Assembly: GCA_016867255.1 (NCBI GenBank)
Contig: VGKB01000005.1
Coordinates: 1 to 28,374 of the forward strand
DNA length: 28,374 nucleotides
Direction of reading: 5' to 3'
From: Candidatus Moraniibacteriota bacterium
GTDB taxonomy: Bacteria > Patescibacteriota > Minisyncoccia > CAIUEV01
Numbering within the stretch: the first letter of the stretch is position 1; the number at the start of each line of letters is the position of its first letter. A model generated the notes under the pieces. It was given only the letters and a program-made list of their open reading frames with translations. It was not told where the DNA came from and did not search any database. Of this stretch, positions 5,711-13,211 are shown one piece after another. Both the position numbers and the translations under genes were made by a program.

Positions 5711-7051
5711 TTATTTTTTAATCACTAATATTTTAGGAAGTCCTTTTTTTATCTCCTCTTTTTTTCCAGGAAAATCATGAAGAGCTTTTATTAAAACATT
5801 AAATTTATATTCATAATTTTTTCCCTTTCGGGTGCCGGGGTCTTGAGTAATAAAAACCTCTTTTTTTTGATTATATCCACTTACCACTAGCATATGATAG
5901 AGTGGTCCAGGGCGCTTAAAGTTAGGGTTGTTAATTTCCCTTCCAGCAAGGGGCATAATTATATCATTTCCTTTAAGAAGCTCTTTTTGGATGTAGGAAG
6001 TGGTAGGATTATCAATAATCTCCCAGTTAGCGTAACCAAATTTGTCTTGAGCGACCATTTTTAACTCTTCTAGATTCATATCATCTTTTTTGGGATAAAT
6101 ATTTTTTGTATAGGCGCTTAGATCTTGGATATCTTTTTCTGCTTCTTTGGGGGAGATATTTTTTTTATTAGATAGGTAGTAATGGCTTATTAAAAGAGCG
6201 GCTTCTTCACAGGCCTCTTCGTGAAGGTTATCCCAATTAGCAAGAGGCGCTTGAGAGATAAAAGTAGTGTGGTTGTTTACAAAATCAGGGAGCGCGGTAT
6301 TTGCCTGCTCTTTTTTTGGTTCTTCTTGGGAATTTGTATTGCCGGTCTCGTTGTTTTTTATTGCAGTAAGCTCATTAAAATAATTGCCGTCAGAATCAGA
6401 ATTAATATTGTTAGTTGTTGTTATTAGTTGCGCCTCATCCGTCTTAATGGTTGGAGGTTTTTGGAATTTATAGTATATTTCCCAAAGATCGGCCGAAGTA
6501 ATGGGGTAGTAGCCACGGGTAATTATTAGGTAACCTCCTAATATAATTAAAAATCCCAATAAACGCCAAGCCCAAAAATTTTTAAAGTAATCTCTTATCC
6601 AATGGTTATTGCCGGACTCTTTCAGCCAGTGAACAATTTCTTTTTCGGTTCTTTTTACGACAATCCAACTGTTGTTTTTCCGGTGAAGGGCAAAGAATAA
6701 GCGAGAAAATGGGTAAAACAGTCTTATCCCCACCTCACCGCTTCTAATGTCGTGCAAAAAATGAAAAGATAAATTTACCAAAATCAAAACCCAACAGGAG
6801 AGAGGGATGAAGAAAAAAGTGATCAAAAAAAAGGGAGCGTAGAAAATGGGATAGTGAAAAAAAGAAATCCGGTGGCGTTTCCAATCTTTCCCCCAAATCC
6901 TTCCCCTCTCGTAATATTCCCAAACCCCGTCAATATCGGGGAAAATTGATGCCAGCATCGCTGCCGACACCCAAAACAATGAAAACTCCTCTTTAAAAAT
7001 ACTGCCAACTATGAAAGCGCTTACAAAAGCAAAAAAAAGATCAAGAAACAC
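5711..7051 (-). CDS. Membrane metal-hydrolase-like domain fused to a C39-like peptidase
   Basis: A two-part protein of 446 residues. Residues about 1-135 resemble the YdjM/DUF457 membrane metal-dependent hydrolase family: hydrophobic helices plus candidate ligands in FPDIDGVWEYY, KRHRISFFHYP and LSFHFLHDI. After one more helix (about 160-180) comes a polar linker rich in Asn and Thr, then a papain-like peptidase C39-type domain (about 265-445). In it the likely catalytic triad is Cys281 in HEEACEEAAL, His386 in GPLYHMLVVSGY and Asp404 in TQDPGTRKG. The C39-like part probably lies outside the membrane. The start is GTG at 7051 on the minus strand. A peptidase that cuts leader peptides or wall peptides is possible; no substrate is evident nearby. 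Domain calls are fairly sure, function is not. Confidence 0.75.
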   Translation of the reverse strand: MFLDLFFAFVSAFIVGSIFKEEFSLFWVSAAMLASIFPDIDGVWEYYERGRIWGKDWKRHRISFFHYPIFYAPFFLITFFFIPLSCWVLILVNLSFHFLHDIRSGEVGIRLFYPFSRLFFALHRKNNSWIVVKRTEKEIVHWLKESGNNHWIRDYFKNFWAWRLLGFLIILGGYLIITRGYYPITSADLWEIYYKFQKPPTIKTDEAQLITTTNNINSDSDGNYFNELTAIKNNETGNTNSQEEPKKEQANTALPDFVNNHTTFISQAPLANWDNLHEEACEEAALLISHYYLSNKKNISPKEAEKDIQDLSAYTKNIYPKKDDMNLEELKMVAQDKFGYANWEIIDNPTTSYIQKELLKGNDIIMPLAGREINNPNFKRPGPLYHMLVVSGYNQKKEVFITQDPGTRKGKNYEYKFNVLIKALHDFPGKKEEIKKGLPKILVIKK

Positions 7052-7113
7052 GGAAACAAATTAAAAATCAAAAGATAAAAACGCGCAATTCCAAAGAACC
7101 TAGAGATTGCTTC

Positions 7114-7323
7114 TTATTTTTTAAAACGGGGCAGGACCAGCAGGTAAAAAATTTCCAGGAGCCCGACCGTGTTTATAATCATAAAGATTAAAAACCATAT
7201 TTTTTGTCCGTTACGGGCGGATTTCCAAAGCGCCAAAGCTTTCCAAGGAACGGTCCATACCACCAATAAAGTGAGAATAATAATGAAGTTATCACGAAAA
7301 ACAGGGTTGCACCAGAGGTCCAT
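7114..7323 (-). CDS. Two-helix membrane protein, DUF5652-like
   Basis: A 69-residue protein with two hydrophobic segments (about residues 12-32 and 43-64) joined by a basic loop, ALWKSARNGQKIWF, and ending LVLPRFKK. The pattern W-K-A-L-A-L-W-K-x-A-R-x-G-Q-K followed by an IINTVGLLEIFYL helix is that of the DUF5652 family, common in Patescibacteria and of unknown function. The ATG start at 7323 is only 17 bases downstream of the murB stop, so the two are probably co-transcribed. Confidence 0.8.
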   Translation of the reverse strand: MDLWCNPVFRDNFIIILTLLVVWTVPWKALALWKSARNGQKIWFLIFMIINTVGLLEIFYLLVLPRFKK

Positions 7324-7340
7324 ATGTTTAGTTTATTAGA

Positions 7341-8339
7341 TTAGAATCCAACATACTCAACTTCTTCCCTTAGAAGCACCCCAAATCTTTGCCTTACTTT
7401 TTGTTTTATAATACTGGCTAACATTACCACCTCTTCCGCTTTAGCGTTGTCGGTATTTATAATAAAATTAGCATGTTTTTTTGAGACTTCCGCTCCGCCG
7501 ATTTTCTTGCCTTTAAGCCCGGCGCTTTCAATAAAATGACCGGCCGGCAAAGAATTAGACTTTTTGATGTTATCCCTTATTTTTTTCTCCAACTCTTTTT
7601 TGTCAGAATCCTTCCCGGCTTTTTTTAGCTCCTTTTTGATGAAATTTTCAATTACTACCGCCCTTTTGGTTTTTTTTAGATTTTTTAAGCTGGGATTGCG
7701 GAAAAAACTGCCTGCCGAAGGGTATTGAAGAGGTTGTTTGCTCGTTCTTTGTTTAAGATAAAATTCAATTTCATTATTGATTGATTGGGGGGGTTTTTCT
7801 TTCCAGTTTAAAGCTATTTGCCAGATGATCCAGTGGGGATTTTTATGGAAGACGCTCTTATGATAGGAAAAACCACAATCTTTATTTAAGAGAGTAAAAA
7901 ATTTTAGCTTTTTTGCATCAAAAACCTCAATGGAAATAACTGATTTAGCCATTTCGGAGCCAAAAGCACCCACATTGTTTCTAACAGCCCCTCCTAGGGT
8001 GGCGGGTATCCCACAGGCCCATTCCAGCCCACCCCAACTCAAAGTTCTTGCTTCATTAATAAGTTTAGGAAGCATCACGCCGGATCCGGCAAAAGAAAGG
8101 TTTTTTCGCCAGACAATCTTGTTATTATGGAATTTTAGCGCCATTCCCCGGAAGCCCTGATCGCTCACCAGTAAATTACTTCCATTGCCCAAGCAAAAAA
8201 AGGGGATTTTTCGGAGCTTTATCTGTTTGAAGCAGTCGGCTAAATCTTTTTTTGAGTGGATTTCACAAAAAAAATCTGCCGGACCTCCAATCTTGAAGGA
8301 AGTATAAGGCGCGAGAGGAACACTTTTTTGGATATACAT
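7341..8339 (-). CDS. murB: UDP-N-acetylenolpyruvoylglucosamine reductase
   Basis: FAD- and NADPH-dependent cytoplasmic enzyme that reduces UDP-GlcNAc-enolpyruvate to UDP-MurNAc. Motifs in order: YTSFKIGGPADF (residues 12-23), FCLGNGSNLLVSD (FAD binding), CGIPATLGGAVRNNVGAFG, SYHKSVFH, YPSAGSFFRNP with the proton-donating Ser at about 211, AGHFIESAGLKGKKIGGAEVS, HANFIINT, and a C-terminal REEVEYVG carrying the catalytic Glu. Length 332 is normal. A Lys-rich stretch of about 45 residues lies between the Ser motif and AGHFIE, as in longer MurB forms. The ATG start at 8339 lies 39 bases after the Hsp20 stop. With murD it shows that the cell makes its own muropeptide precursors. Confidence 0.95.
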   Translation of the reverse strand: MYIQKSVPLAPYTSFKIGGPADFFCEIHSKKDLADCFKQIKLRKIPFFCLGNGSNLLVSDQGFRGMALKFHNNKIVWRKNLSFAGSGVMLPKLINEARTLSWGGLEWACGIPATLGGAVRNNVGAFGSEMAKSVISIEVFDAKKLKFFTLLNKDCGFSYHKSVFHKNPHWIIWQIALNWKEKPPQSINNEIEFYLKQRTSKQPLQYPSAGSFFRNPSLKNLKKTKRAVVIENFIKKELKKAGKDSDKKELEKKIRDNIKKSNSLPAGHFIESAGLKGKKIGGAEVSKKHANFIINTDNAKAEEVVMLASIIKQKVRQRFGVLLREEVEYVGF

Positions 8340-8378
8340 TGATTTTGACGGCTTTGCTGAAACTTAGGATTTTATTGA

Positions 8379-8987
8379 CTAATACCCGCGCACTTGTATT
8401 TTTCTGGATTTAGCAGTTTCGGCTTTAGGTAGTTTTATAGTAAGGATTCCGTTTTTCATTATTGCTTCAGATTTGTTTGCTTCTACGTCAACAGGCAGAA
8501 TAATAGAGCGGGAGAAAGCGCCCCAATAACATTCTTGATAATAATAGTCTTCATCCCTAACCTCATCTTCCTTCCTTCTCTCCCCCCGGATAGTTACCAT
8601 GTCGTTGTTTATTTGGATATCAAGATCTTCTGGCTTCACACCGGCGATGGTTGATTTTATCACAATATCAGACTCAGTTTGGTAAACATCAATCGTTAAT
8701 TGTCCTTCTTGATCGGCAACCCAAGCCCCCTCCTCTTGTTGGGGATTTTGTTCGGAGGGTGGCTGGTTTGGGATAATTCGGCTGGCCTGTTCGGGAGCGT
8801 AAGTGGGAGTGATATTGCCATCCATTTCATGGGGGGGTTGTTGCGGCGGTTGTTGAGGTTGTTGAGAAGGAGGATAATTTTCTTCCGGAGGAGGATATCT
8901 TCCTTCTTCTCCGTAATAATCATAACCGTCCTGTGGCCTTCCCTCTTCTTCTGTTCCCATTAATCTCTTAAAAAAAGAACGTTTCAT
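8379..8987 (-). CDS. Hsp20 / alpha-crystallin small heat-shock protein with a long Pro/Gln-rich N-terminus
   Basis: An ATP-independent chaperone that binds unfolding proteins. The alpha-crystallin domain fills about residues 95-200: LTIDVYQTESDIVIKSTIAG, VKPEDLDIQINNDMVTIRGER, then YYYQECYWGAFSRSIILPVDV and the hallmark NGILTIKLPKAE. The N-terminal 90 residues are unlike most Hsp20 proteins: charged and rich in Pro, Gln, Tyr and Glu (PPSQQPQQPPQQPP), probably disordered. I chose ATG at 8987; a TTG one codon upstream is also open. It sits between murB and a pseudouridine synthase on the same strand, with short gaps. No CIRCE or other heat-shock operator is visible. Confidence 0.9.
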   Translation of the reverse strand: MKRSFFKRLMGTEEEGRPQDGYDYYGEEGRYPPPEENYPPSQQPQQPPQQPPHEMDGNITPTYAPEQASRIIPNQPPSEQNPQQEEGAWVADQEGQLTIDVYQTESDIVIKSTIAGVKPEDLDIQINNDMVTIRGERRKEDEVRDEDYYYQECYWGAFSRSIILPVDVEANKSEAIMKNGILTIKLPKAETAKSRKIQVRGY

Positions 8988-9031
8988 CAAGAAGAATTAA
9001 TAATTTAAAGAGAGCTTAACATAAAATAATT

Positions 9032-10096
9032 TTAAATCAAAATTATTTTTTGGGAAATGGCAGAGATAAGGCGGTTCTTGCTATTTAGCCAACTGATTTT
9101 TTCGGCGTGAAGAAAATGGCATGGTAGTTTGTGGGCTTTATGGTCGCCATAAAGCTTATCTCCAACGACAGGGTATCCGAGCGCGGACAGATGGACTCGC
9201 AGTTGATGGGTACGGCCGGTTTTTGGTTTTAATTCTAATAGGGAATAAATTTTTTTATTTGGTTTGGGATAGTATTTTTTATAGATTTCATACCATTGTC
9301 TAACAATAACACGCTCCCGGATTTTTATTTTAGCTAGACGGTTCCAGTCTCCCATTGCCACCACTTTGCCTTTAGTTAAAGACTTTTTAGGGTTTATGAT
9401 TGATGTTTTTTGTATATTAATAGCCAAAGTTCCTTGAGACTTTTTATTTAGACAAATTTTTAAATTATTTGTGGCGCGCAGCAGTGGATTACTGGTTTTT
9501 TTCCCAATAAATCCACTGATGGAAAAATTACCGCCGGGGAATTTACCCTCCACTAAAGCGTAATAAGTTTTTCCTATCCTTCTTTTTTGAAAAAGATTTT
9601 TTAAGATCGCGGCAGTTTCTATGTTTTTAGTAAAAAGGATTACTCCGCTAGTCTCTTTGTCTAAACGGTGAACGTTTTTAATATTACTGTTATAGGCCAG
9701 TAAAATTTCCATTAACGACACTTTTCTTGGGACTTTAGGGCTTAAGGGAAAGGCAGGAAGGGTGATGAGTCCGGCTGGTTTGTTTACGGCTAAAATTCCC
9801 TCCTTTTCTAAAATTAACTCAAATTTTTGCGGGTAAGGAATGAGTTTTTCTTGGAAAAGCGCTCGCCAATATTTTTTAATTTTTTTCCAATCGGCATTTA
9901 CGGCAGAGATTTTGTAGGAGTGCTTATTCAAGCTACACTTTACCATTTTATCGGCATATTTTAGATAGCCGTTTTTAATCATTATTTGCCAAAAGGAACG
10001 GGGCAGTTTCGTAAACAAGCCAGTCTCCGGGCTTGAGAAATTAGCATTTTTAAAAAGAGAGGGAAGGTTTTGGACAACAAAGAGATCAAAACGCAT
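9032..10096 (-). CDS. RluA-family pseudouridine synthase
   Basis: Converts specific uridines to pseudouridine in ribosomal RNA or tRNA. The signature is NVHRLDKETSGVILFTKN with catalytic Asp at about 146, preceded by LAVNKPAGLITLP and followed by KTYYALVEGKFP and GRTHQLRVHLSALGYPVVGDKLYG. The N-terminal part (about residues 1-80) may be a divergent S4-like RNA-binding region. An extra basic stretch of about 50 residues lies before the LELKPKTGRTHQ motif, making the protein a little longer than typical RluD. The ATG at 10096 is one base past the nusB stop, so the two form an operon. The target uridine cannot be told. Confidence 0.9.
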   Translation of the reverse strand: MRFDLFVVQNLPSLFKNANFSSPETGLFTKLPRSFWQIMIKNGYLKYADKMVKCSLNKHSYKISAVNADWKKIKKYWRALFQEKLIPYPQKFELILEKEGILAVNKPAGLITLPAFPLSPKVPRKVSLMEILLAYNSNIKNVHRLDKETSGVILFTKNIETAAILKNLFQKRRIGKTYYALVEGKFPGGNFSISGFIGKKTSNPLLRATNNLKICLNKKSQGTLAINIQKTSIINPKKSLTKGKVVAMGDWNRLAKIKIRERVIVRQWYEIYKKYYPKPNKKIYSLLELKPKTGRTHQLRVHLSALGYPVVGDKLYGDHKAHKLPCHFLHAEKISWLNSKNRLISAISQKIILI

Positions 10097-10097
10097 T

Positions 10098-10526
10098 TTA
10101 TTTAGTTTGCTCCAGTTCTCGGTAAATAGTTCCTAGAACTCCATTGATAAAACGGCCCGAGGCGCTGCTGCCAAACGCTTTGGCAATCTCAATTGCTTCA
10201 TTGATAGCGACTTTTGGAGGAACAGCTTTATGGTTGCCGAAAACCAGTTCATAAATGCCCAGCCGCAACACATTGCGATCAATAATATTTATTTGAGCTA
10301 ACGGCCATTCTGGAGCAGATTTTTCTATTAGTTGGTTAATAGTTGCTTTATTTTTTATTACTCCGCTGAAAAGTTCCTTAACAAAGTCTTTTTGAGCTTC
10401 TCCTTTAAATTCTCTGATATTTGCCTCCAATATTGAAGAAGCTTTCAGTTTGTTTTTTTTAAACTCCTGAAAGTCAAGCTCGAATAAAGACTGAAAGGCA
10501 ATGAAACGGGCTTTTCGACGAGACAT
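10098..10526 (-). CDS. nusB: Transcription antitermination factor NusB
   Basis: Binds boxA RNA with NusE (ribosomal protein S10) and keeps RNA polymerase from stopping in rRNA operons. All-helical 142-residue protein. Recognisable are the N-terminal RRKARFIAFQSLFELDF, the central RNVLRLGIYELVF, and the C-terminal PPKVAINEAIEIAKAFGSSASGRFINGVLG, the most conserved part of NusB. The ATG start at 10526 gives the usual family N-terminus (SRRxAR). It comes after rpmF and directly before a pseudouridine synthase, so the set groups translation and RNA functions. Confidence 0.95.
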   Translation of the reverse strand: MSRRKARFIAFQSLFELDFQEFKKNKLKASSILEANIREFKGEAQKDFVKELFSGVIKNKATINQLIEKSAPEWPLAQINIIDRNVLRLGIYELVFGNHKAVPPKVAINEAIEIAKAFGSSASGRFINGVLGTIYRELEQTK

Positions 10527-10622
10527 AACTTTAATTCGTAAAGTTCAAAAATTTATCAAGTTTATCAAGAACAACAAAATAACCAAGTATTGCGAGTCTG
10601 TTTAAAAAATTCAATAAGCCGG

Positions 10623-10832
10623 CTATTTTTTACGCTTTCCGTATTTCTCAATTTTTTTTAGAACATTAATGACTTCTCGGTCTTTATAGTAACCACAATT
10701 AGGGCAAACCTGGTGCGCGACGGTTGGCTTCCCGCAATGGGAACATTTCACAAGAGCCCGGGGAAAGATTTTTTTGTGTGCTCTTCCTCGCCTAGTTCTT
10801 CCTTTTGAGTGTTTTTGCTTTGGAACAGCCAT
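10623..10832 (-). CDS. rpmF: 50S ribosomal protein L32
   Basis: A small zinc-ribbon protein of the large ribosomal subunit, 69 residues. The N-terminus AVPKQKHSKGRTRRGRAH is the L32 hallmark, and the ribbon is CSHCGKP...CPNCGYY with four cysteines. The C-terminus is rich in Lys. The true start is the ATG at 10832; an open frame continues 15 codons upstream only because a fragment of the MITE end (10851-10881) happens to be open, and those residues do not belong to L32. No clear Shine-Dalgarno is seen. It leads the group rpmF-nusB-pseudouridine synthase. Confidence 0.95.
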   Translation of the reverse strand: MAVPKQKHSKGRTRRGRAHKKIFPRALVKCSHCGKPTVAHQVCPNCGYYKDREVINVLKKIEKYGKRKK

Positions 10833-10850
10833 AGTTTTAAAACATAAAAC

Positions 10851-10881
10851 ATTAAAAAAGTTGAGTTTTGCAACCACCTAA
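10851..10881. repeat. Solo end of the MITE-like element upstream of rpmF
   Basis: 31 bases that match the right end of MITE copy 2 (to about 19515) at 29 of 31 positions. The core is GTTGAGTTTTGCAACCACC against GTTGAGTTTTGTAACCATC. The rest of the element is absent, so this is a decayed or partly deleted copy. It lies 19 bp upstream of the rpmF start codon. Confidence 0.75.
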
Positions 10882-10922
10882 CTGAACAATGCGGCAATAC
10901 CTCAATATGTAACAATAAATCT

Positions 10923-11011
10923 ATAGCTTATAAATAAGCCCCAGTCAAAAAGTAGGATCACTTTTTCCAAGCGCTATATTTTGACGGCATTGTTTGATGT
11001 TTATAAGCTAT
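10923..11011. promoter_or_regulatory. 12-bp inverted repeat and possible promoter before the VanW gene
   Basis: ATAGCTTATAAA (10923-10934) is the exact reverse complement of TTTATAAGCTAT (11000-11011), 65 bases apart. A TTGACG at 10981-10986 stands 15 bases before TATAAG (11002-11007), which lies within the right arm, so a protein bound there could block the promoter. The promoter itself is weakly supported because the spacing is short. Confidence 0.4.
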
Positions 11012-11037
11012 TAATAATTATTAATAAGAGAGTTTTA

Positions 11038-12852
11038 ATGTACCGGAAATATTTAAGGATTAAGAGCAAGCAAGTAAAAAGGGCTGTCTTTGTTTTTATA
11101 ATAGCGCTTTTTACTCTTTTTTGGCTGGTCCCGTTTTTCTGGGGGAATAAAAAAATGTTGCCCCGGGTATATTTGGGCGATAACGCGTTATCAAAAGTGC
11201 CCCTAGAAGGGGTTCAGGAAAAGATAAACACTCTTGCCCGCGAATATGAGGAGGAGAAGTTTACCCTTTTCTTTAGGGGAAAAAAAGCTGAATCCTCTCT
11301 TGTTGATATTGGCGCTAAAATTGAAAAAAACAAGACTGGTGAAAATTTAATCAAATCGCTGGCTTTAGGAAGCTACACGCCTAAGTTTTTTTGGCGTTTT
11401 TGGCAGAATTTAGTCTTTGGGTATCGGGTGCCGGTTTTTTACTCCTTTGATCAGGAAAGGTTTAGTGACACTATTGGAAAGAAATTAGGCCAAGGATTAT
11501 TTCCGGCCGAGGATGCCTCGGTTATTTTTTTAAGAACCGGCGTTAAAGTAATCCCGTCAAAAGAAGGATCAGGCGTTGATGAATCGTTTGTAGTTGCTCA
11601 GCTCGTTAAAAATATCAAAGATTGGAAGGTCGGGAATGTTGAAATCAAGATTATAAAGATCGCCCCGGCGGTAACCACTCAAGAAGCGGAAAATCTAAAA
11701 AACAAAATTGAAAACATTATTACTTATCCTTTTGTTTTTAAGGCGCGAGAGGTGACGCTTAGCTTAAAAAAAGATGAGCTGCTTTCCTGGATAAAAATAA
11801 CCAAAGAACCTCTTTTGGGAAATAGTGTGGTTGGCGGGGAAACGGACATGGAAACAACTATTAACACCACTTTATCGGGAAATAATTTTACCGATCCCAA
11901 GCAGAAATATCAGCTCAGTTGGGATGTTGACAGAGAAAAAATAACCCGGTTCTTAGACGAAAAAATAAAGGGAAAAATATATCAGGAAAAAATAAACGGG
12001 GTTTTGGCAATTGAAAACGGCGCTCTTGTTGAGGTCCAACCTTCTCGCGGGGAAATTACGGTGGACATTGAGAAAGCGTTAGACATTGTAATAGCTTCTT
12101 TTAAAAACAGTCAGTATTTCATTGAACTGCCGGTAGTAGAGATTCCCGCGGCAGTTTCTTTAAAAAAAGCCCAAGAGCTGGGAGTGAATAACTTAATGGG
12201 CACGGGAGAATCAAATTTTACGGGCTCCCCCACAAATAGGAGGCATAATATCCGCGTGGGCGCCGGAAAATTCAATGGGGCGGTAATTGGAGAAGGAGAA
12301 ACTTTCTCTTTTCTGAAAACGCTTGGGCCCGTAGATAAAAGCACCGGCTATCTTCCCGAACTGGTCATAAAAAAGGACAAAACTATTCCGGAATACGGCG
12401 GAGGGATGTGCCAAGTTTCTTCCACTTGTTTCCGGGCGGCAGTTAATTCCGGTTTGCGGGTGGTGGAAAGACAAAACCACGCTTATCCGGTGCAATATTA
12501 TTCTCCGCAAGGCACCGACGCTACTGTTTATATTCCCAGGCCAGATTTGAAATTTGTAAACGATACGCCGGGGCCAATCCTTATTCAAACCCGGATTGAG
12601 GGAAATTTGCTATTCTTTGATTTTTTTGGCCAGAAGGACGGGCGCAGGGTGGAGTTGGAGGGGCCGCGCACTTGGGACAAAAAGCCGGATGGGTCTATGA
12701 AGGCGGAGTGGATCCAGCGAGTTTATGACAAAGACAGCAAATTAATGTTTCAGAAAAATTTCTTAAGCAAATACGAGTCCCCCTCTAAATTTCCTCACCC
12801 CGAAGACGAAAAGCCACCCAAAGAGAAAAAGAAAAAGAAGAAAAAAGACTAA
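11038..12852 (+). CDS. VanW family membrane-anchored protein
   Basis: A protein of about 604 residues with one N-terminal membrane anchor (about residues 17-37, FVFIIALFTLFWLVPFFW) and a large outer part. The VanW domain (about 405-540) shows NIRVGAGKFNGAVIGEGETFSFLKTLGPV, then PEYGGGMCQVSSTCFRAAVNSGL and VERQNHAYPVQYYSPQGTDATVYIP, all strongly conserved. In front of it are repeated alpha/beta segments like the peptidoglycan-binding domains of YoaR-type proteins. The C-terminus is extremely Lys-rich. VanW functions are not settled; a role at the cell wall is inferred from the domains and family context. I chose the ATG at 11038, after AGAG; a TTG at 10981 is open but adds an unlikely extension. 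Confidence 0.85.
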   Translation: MYRKYLRIKSKQVKRAVFVFIIALFTLFWLVPFFWGNKKMLPRVYLGDNALSKVPLEGVQEKINTLAREYEEEKFTLFFRGKKAESSLVDIGAKIEKNKTGENLIKSLALGSYTPKFFWRFWQNLVFGYRVPVFYSFDQERFSDTIGKKLGQGLFPAEDASVIFLRTGVKVIPSKEGSGVDESFVVAQLVKNIKDWKVGNVEIKIIKIAPAVTTQEAENLKNKIENIITYPFVFKAREVTLSLKKDELLSWIKITKEPLLGNSVVGGETDMETTINTTLSGNNFTDPKQKYQLSWDVDREKITRFLDEKIKGKIYQEKINGVLAIENGALVEVQPSRGEITVDIEKALDIVIASFKNSQYFIELPVVEIPAAVSLKKAQELGVNNLMGTGESNFTGSPTNRRHNIRVGAGKFNGAVIGEGETFSFLKTLGPVDKSTGYLPELVIKKDKTIPEYGGGMCQVSSTCFRAAVNSGLRVVERQNHAYPVQYYSPQGTDATVYIPRPDLKFVNDTPGPILIQTRIEGNLLFFDFFGQKDGRRVELEGPRTWDKKPDGSMKAEWIQRVYDKDSKLMFQKNFLSKYESPSKFPHPEDEKPPKEKKKKKKKD

Positions 12853-12891
12853 TTTTTATGGCAGGATCAATATTAATAAATTTCGCAAATT

Positions 12892-12920
12892 TTGACAGTA
12901 TTTTTATCTTTTTATATTAT
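12892..12920 (+). promoter_or_regulatory. Near-consensus sigma-70-type promoter
   Basis: TTGACA (12892-12897), a spacer of exactly 17 bases and TATTAT (12915-12920). Transcription would start near 12927, so it drives the leader region rather than any large gene. It is the best promoter match that I see in the window. Confidence 0.7.
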
Positions 12921-12946
12921 ATTAAAGCAGGGAATTTTTACCAAAA

Positions 12947-13036
12947 ATGGCTATAGCAATCAAAACCAACCAGTTTTTCTTTTATTTCTTTTTTACCCGA
13001 GATCCTCGGATTGGTTTTGGTTTTTTTAAACGCTAA
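12947..13036 (+). CDS. Phe-rich leader peptide candidate (29 residues)
   Basis: A short ORF about 20 bases after the predicted transcription start, with the peptide segment NQFFFYFFFTRDP: six Phe codons and one Tyr codon in seven consecutive codons (TTT, TTC, TTT, TAT, TTC, TTT, TTT). This closely resembles the enterobacterial leader peptides of pheA (FFFAFFF) and pheST (FFFYF), where ribosomes stall when charged tRNA-Phe is short. The stop codon TAA precedes a terminator hairpin by about 30 bases. Its ribosome site is weak (CAGGGA, 13 bases upstream). The composition could also arise by chance in a T-rich stretch, so this is a candidate only. Confidence 0.45.
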   Translation: MAIAIKTNQFFFYFFFTRDPRIGFGFFKR

Positions 13037-13085
13037 GGCGAAAAAGAAAAAAAGAAAAAACCCAGAACCGATCCATGAGGATCGG
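12961..13085 (+). promoter_or_regulatory. Alternative RNA hairpins resembling an attenuator
   Basis: Competing pairings: CAAAACCAA (12961-12969) with TTGGTTTTG (13011-13019); a small hairpin CCGAG-ATC-CTCGG (12997-13009); an antiterminator pairing GATCCTC (13001-13007) with GAGGATC (13077-13083); and the terminator CCGATCC-ATGA-GGATCGG (13068-13085). The antiterminator uses one arm of each of the two hairpins, so the structures exclude one another. The Phe codons lie inside the first pairing. Confidence 0.45.
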
Positions 13086-13098
13086 GATTTTTGTTTTT
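13068..13098 (+). terminator. Rho-independent terminator within the leader region
   Basis: CCGATCC (13068-13074) and GGATCGG (13079-13085) form a 7-bp stem with the tetraloop ATGA, followed by GATTTTTGTTTTT. It lies between the Phe-rich leader ORF and the Cys-rich ORF, about 140 bases after the predicted transcription start. Confidence 0.75.
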
Positions 13099-13211
13099 AA
13101 AGGAGGTAAAATCCAGTCCATTAAAAGGATACGCGGGAAATCGGCAAATTTGGCTCTCTTAGTTTACGAACCTGCTGCGAGAAAACAGCTGCCATAGAAA
13201 GGAGGCGAGCT

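Noticed and set aside
10833..10877. N-terminal extension of the L32 frame by 15 residues
   Set aside because: L32 begins at the conserved AVPKQKHSKGRTRRG; the extra residues are encoded by the decayed MITE end.
13075..13197. A 40-codon frame between the internal terminator and the Cys-rich ORF
   Set aside because: Its ATG lies in the terminator loop with no ribosome site before it; it is mentioned only as part of the small transcription unit.
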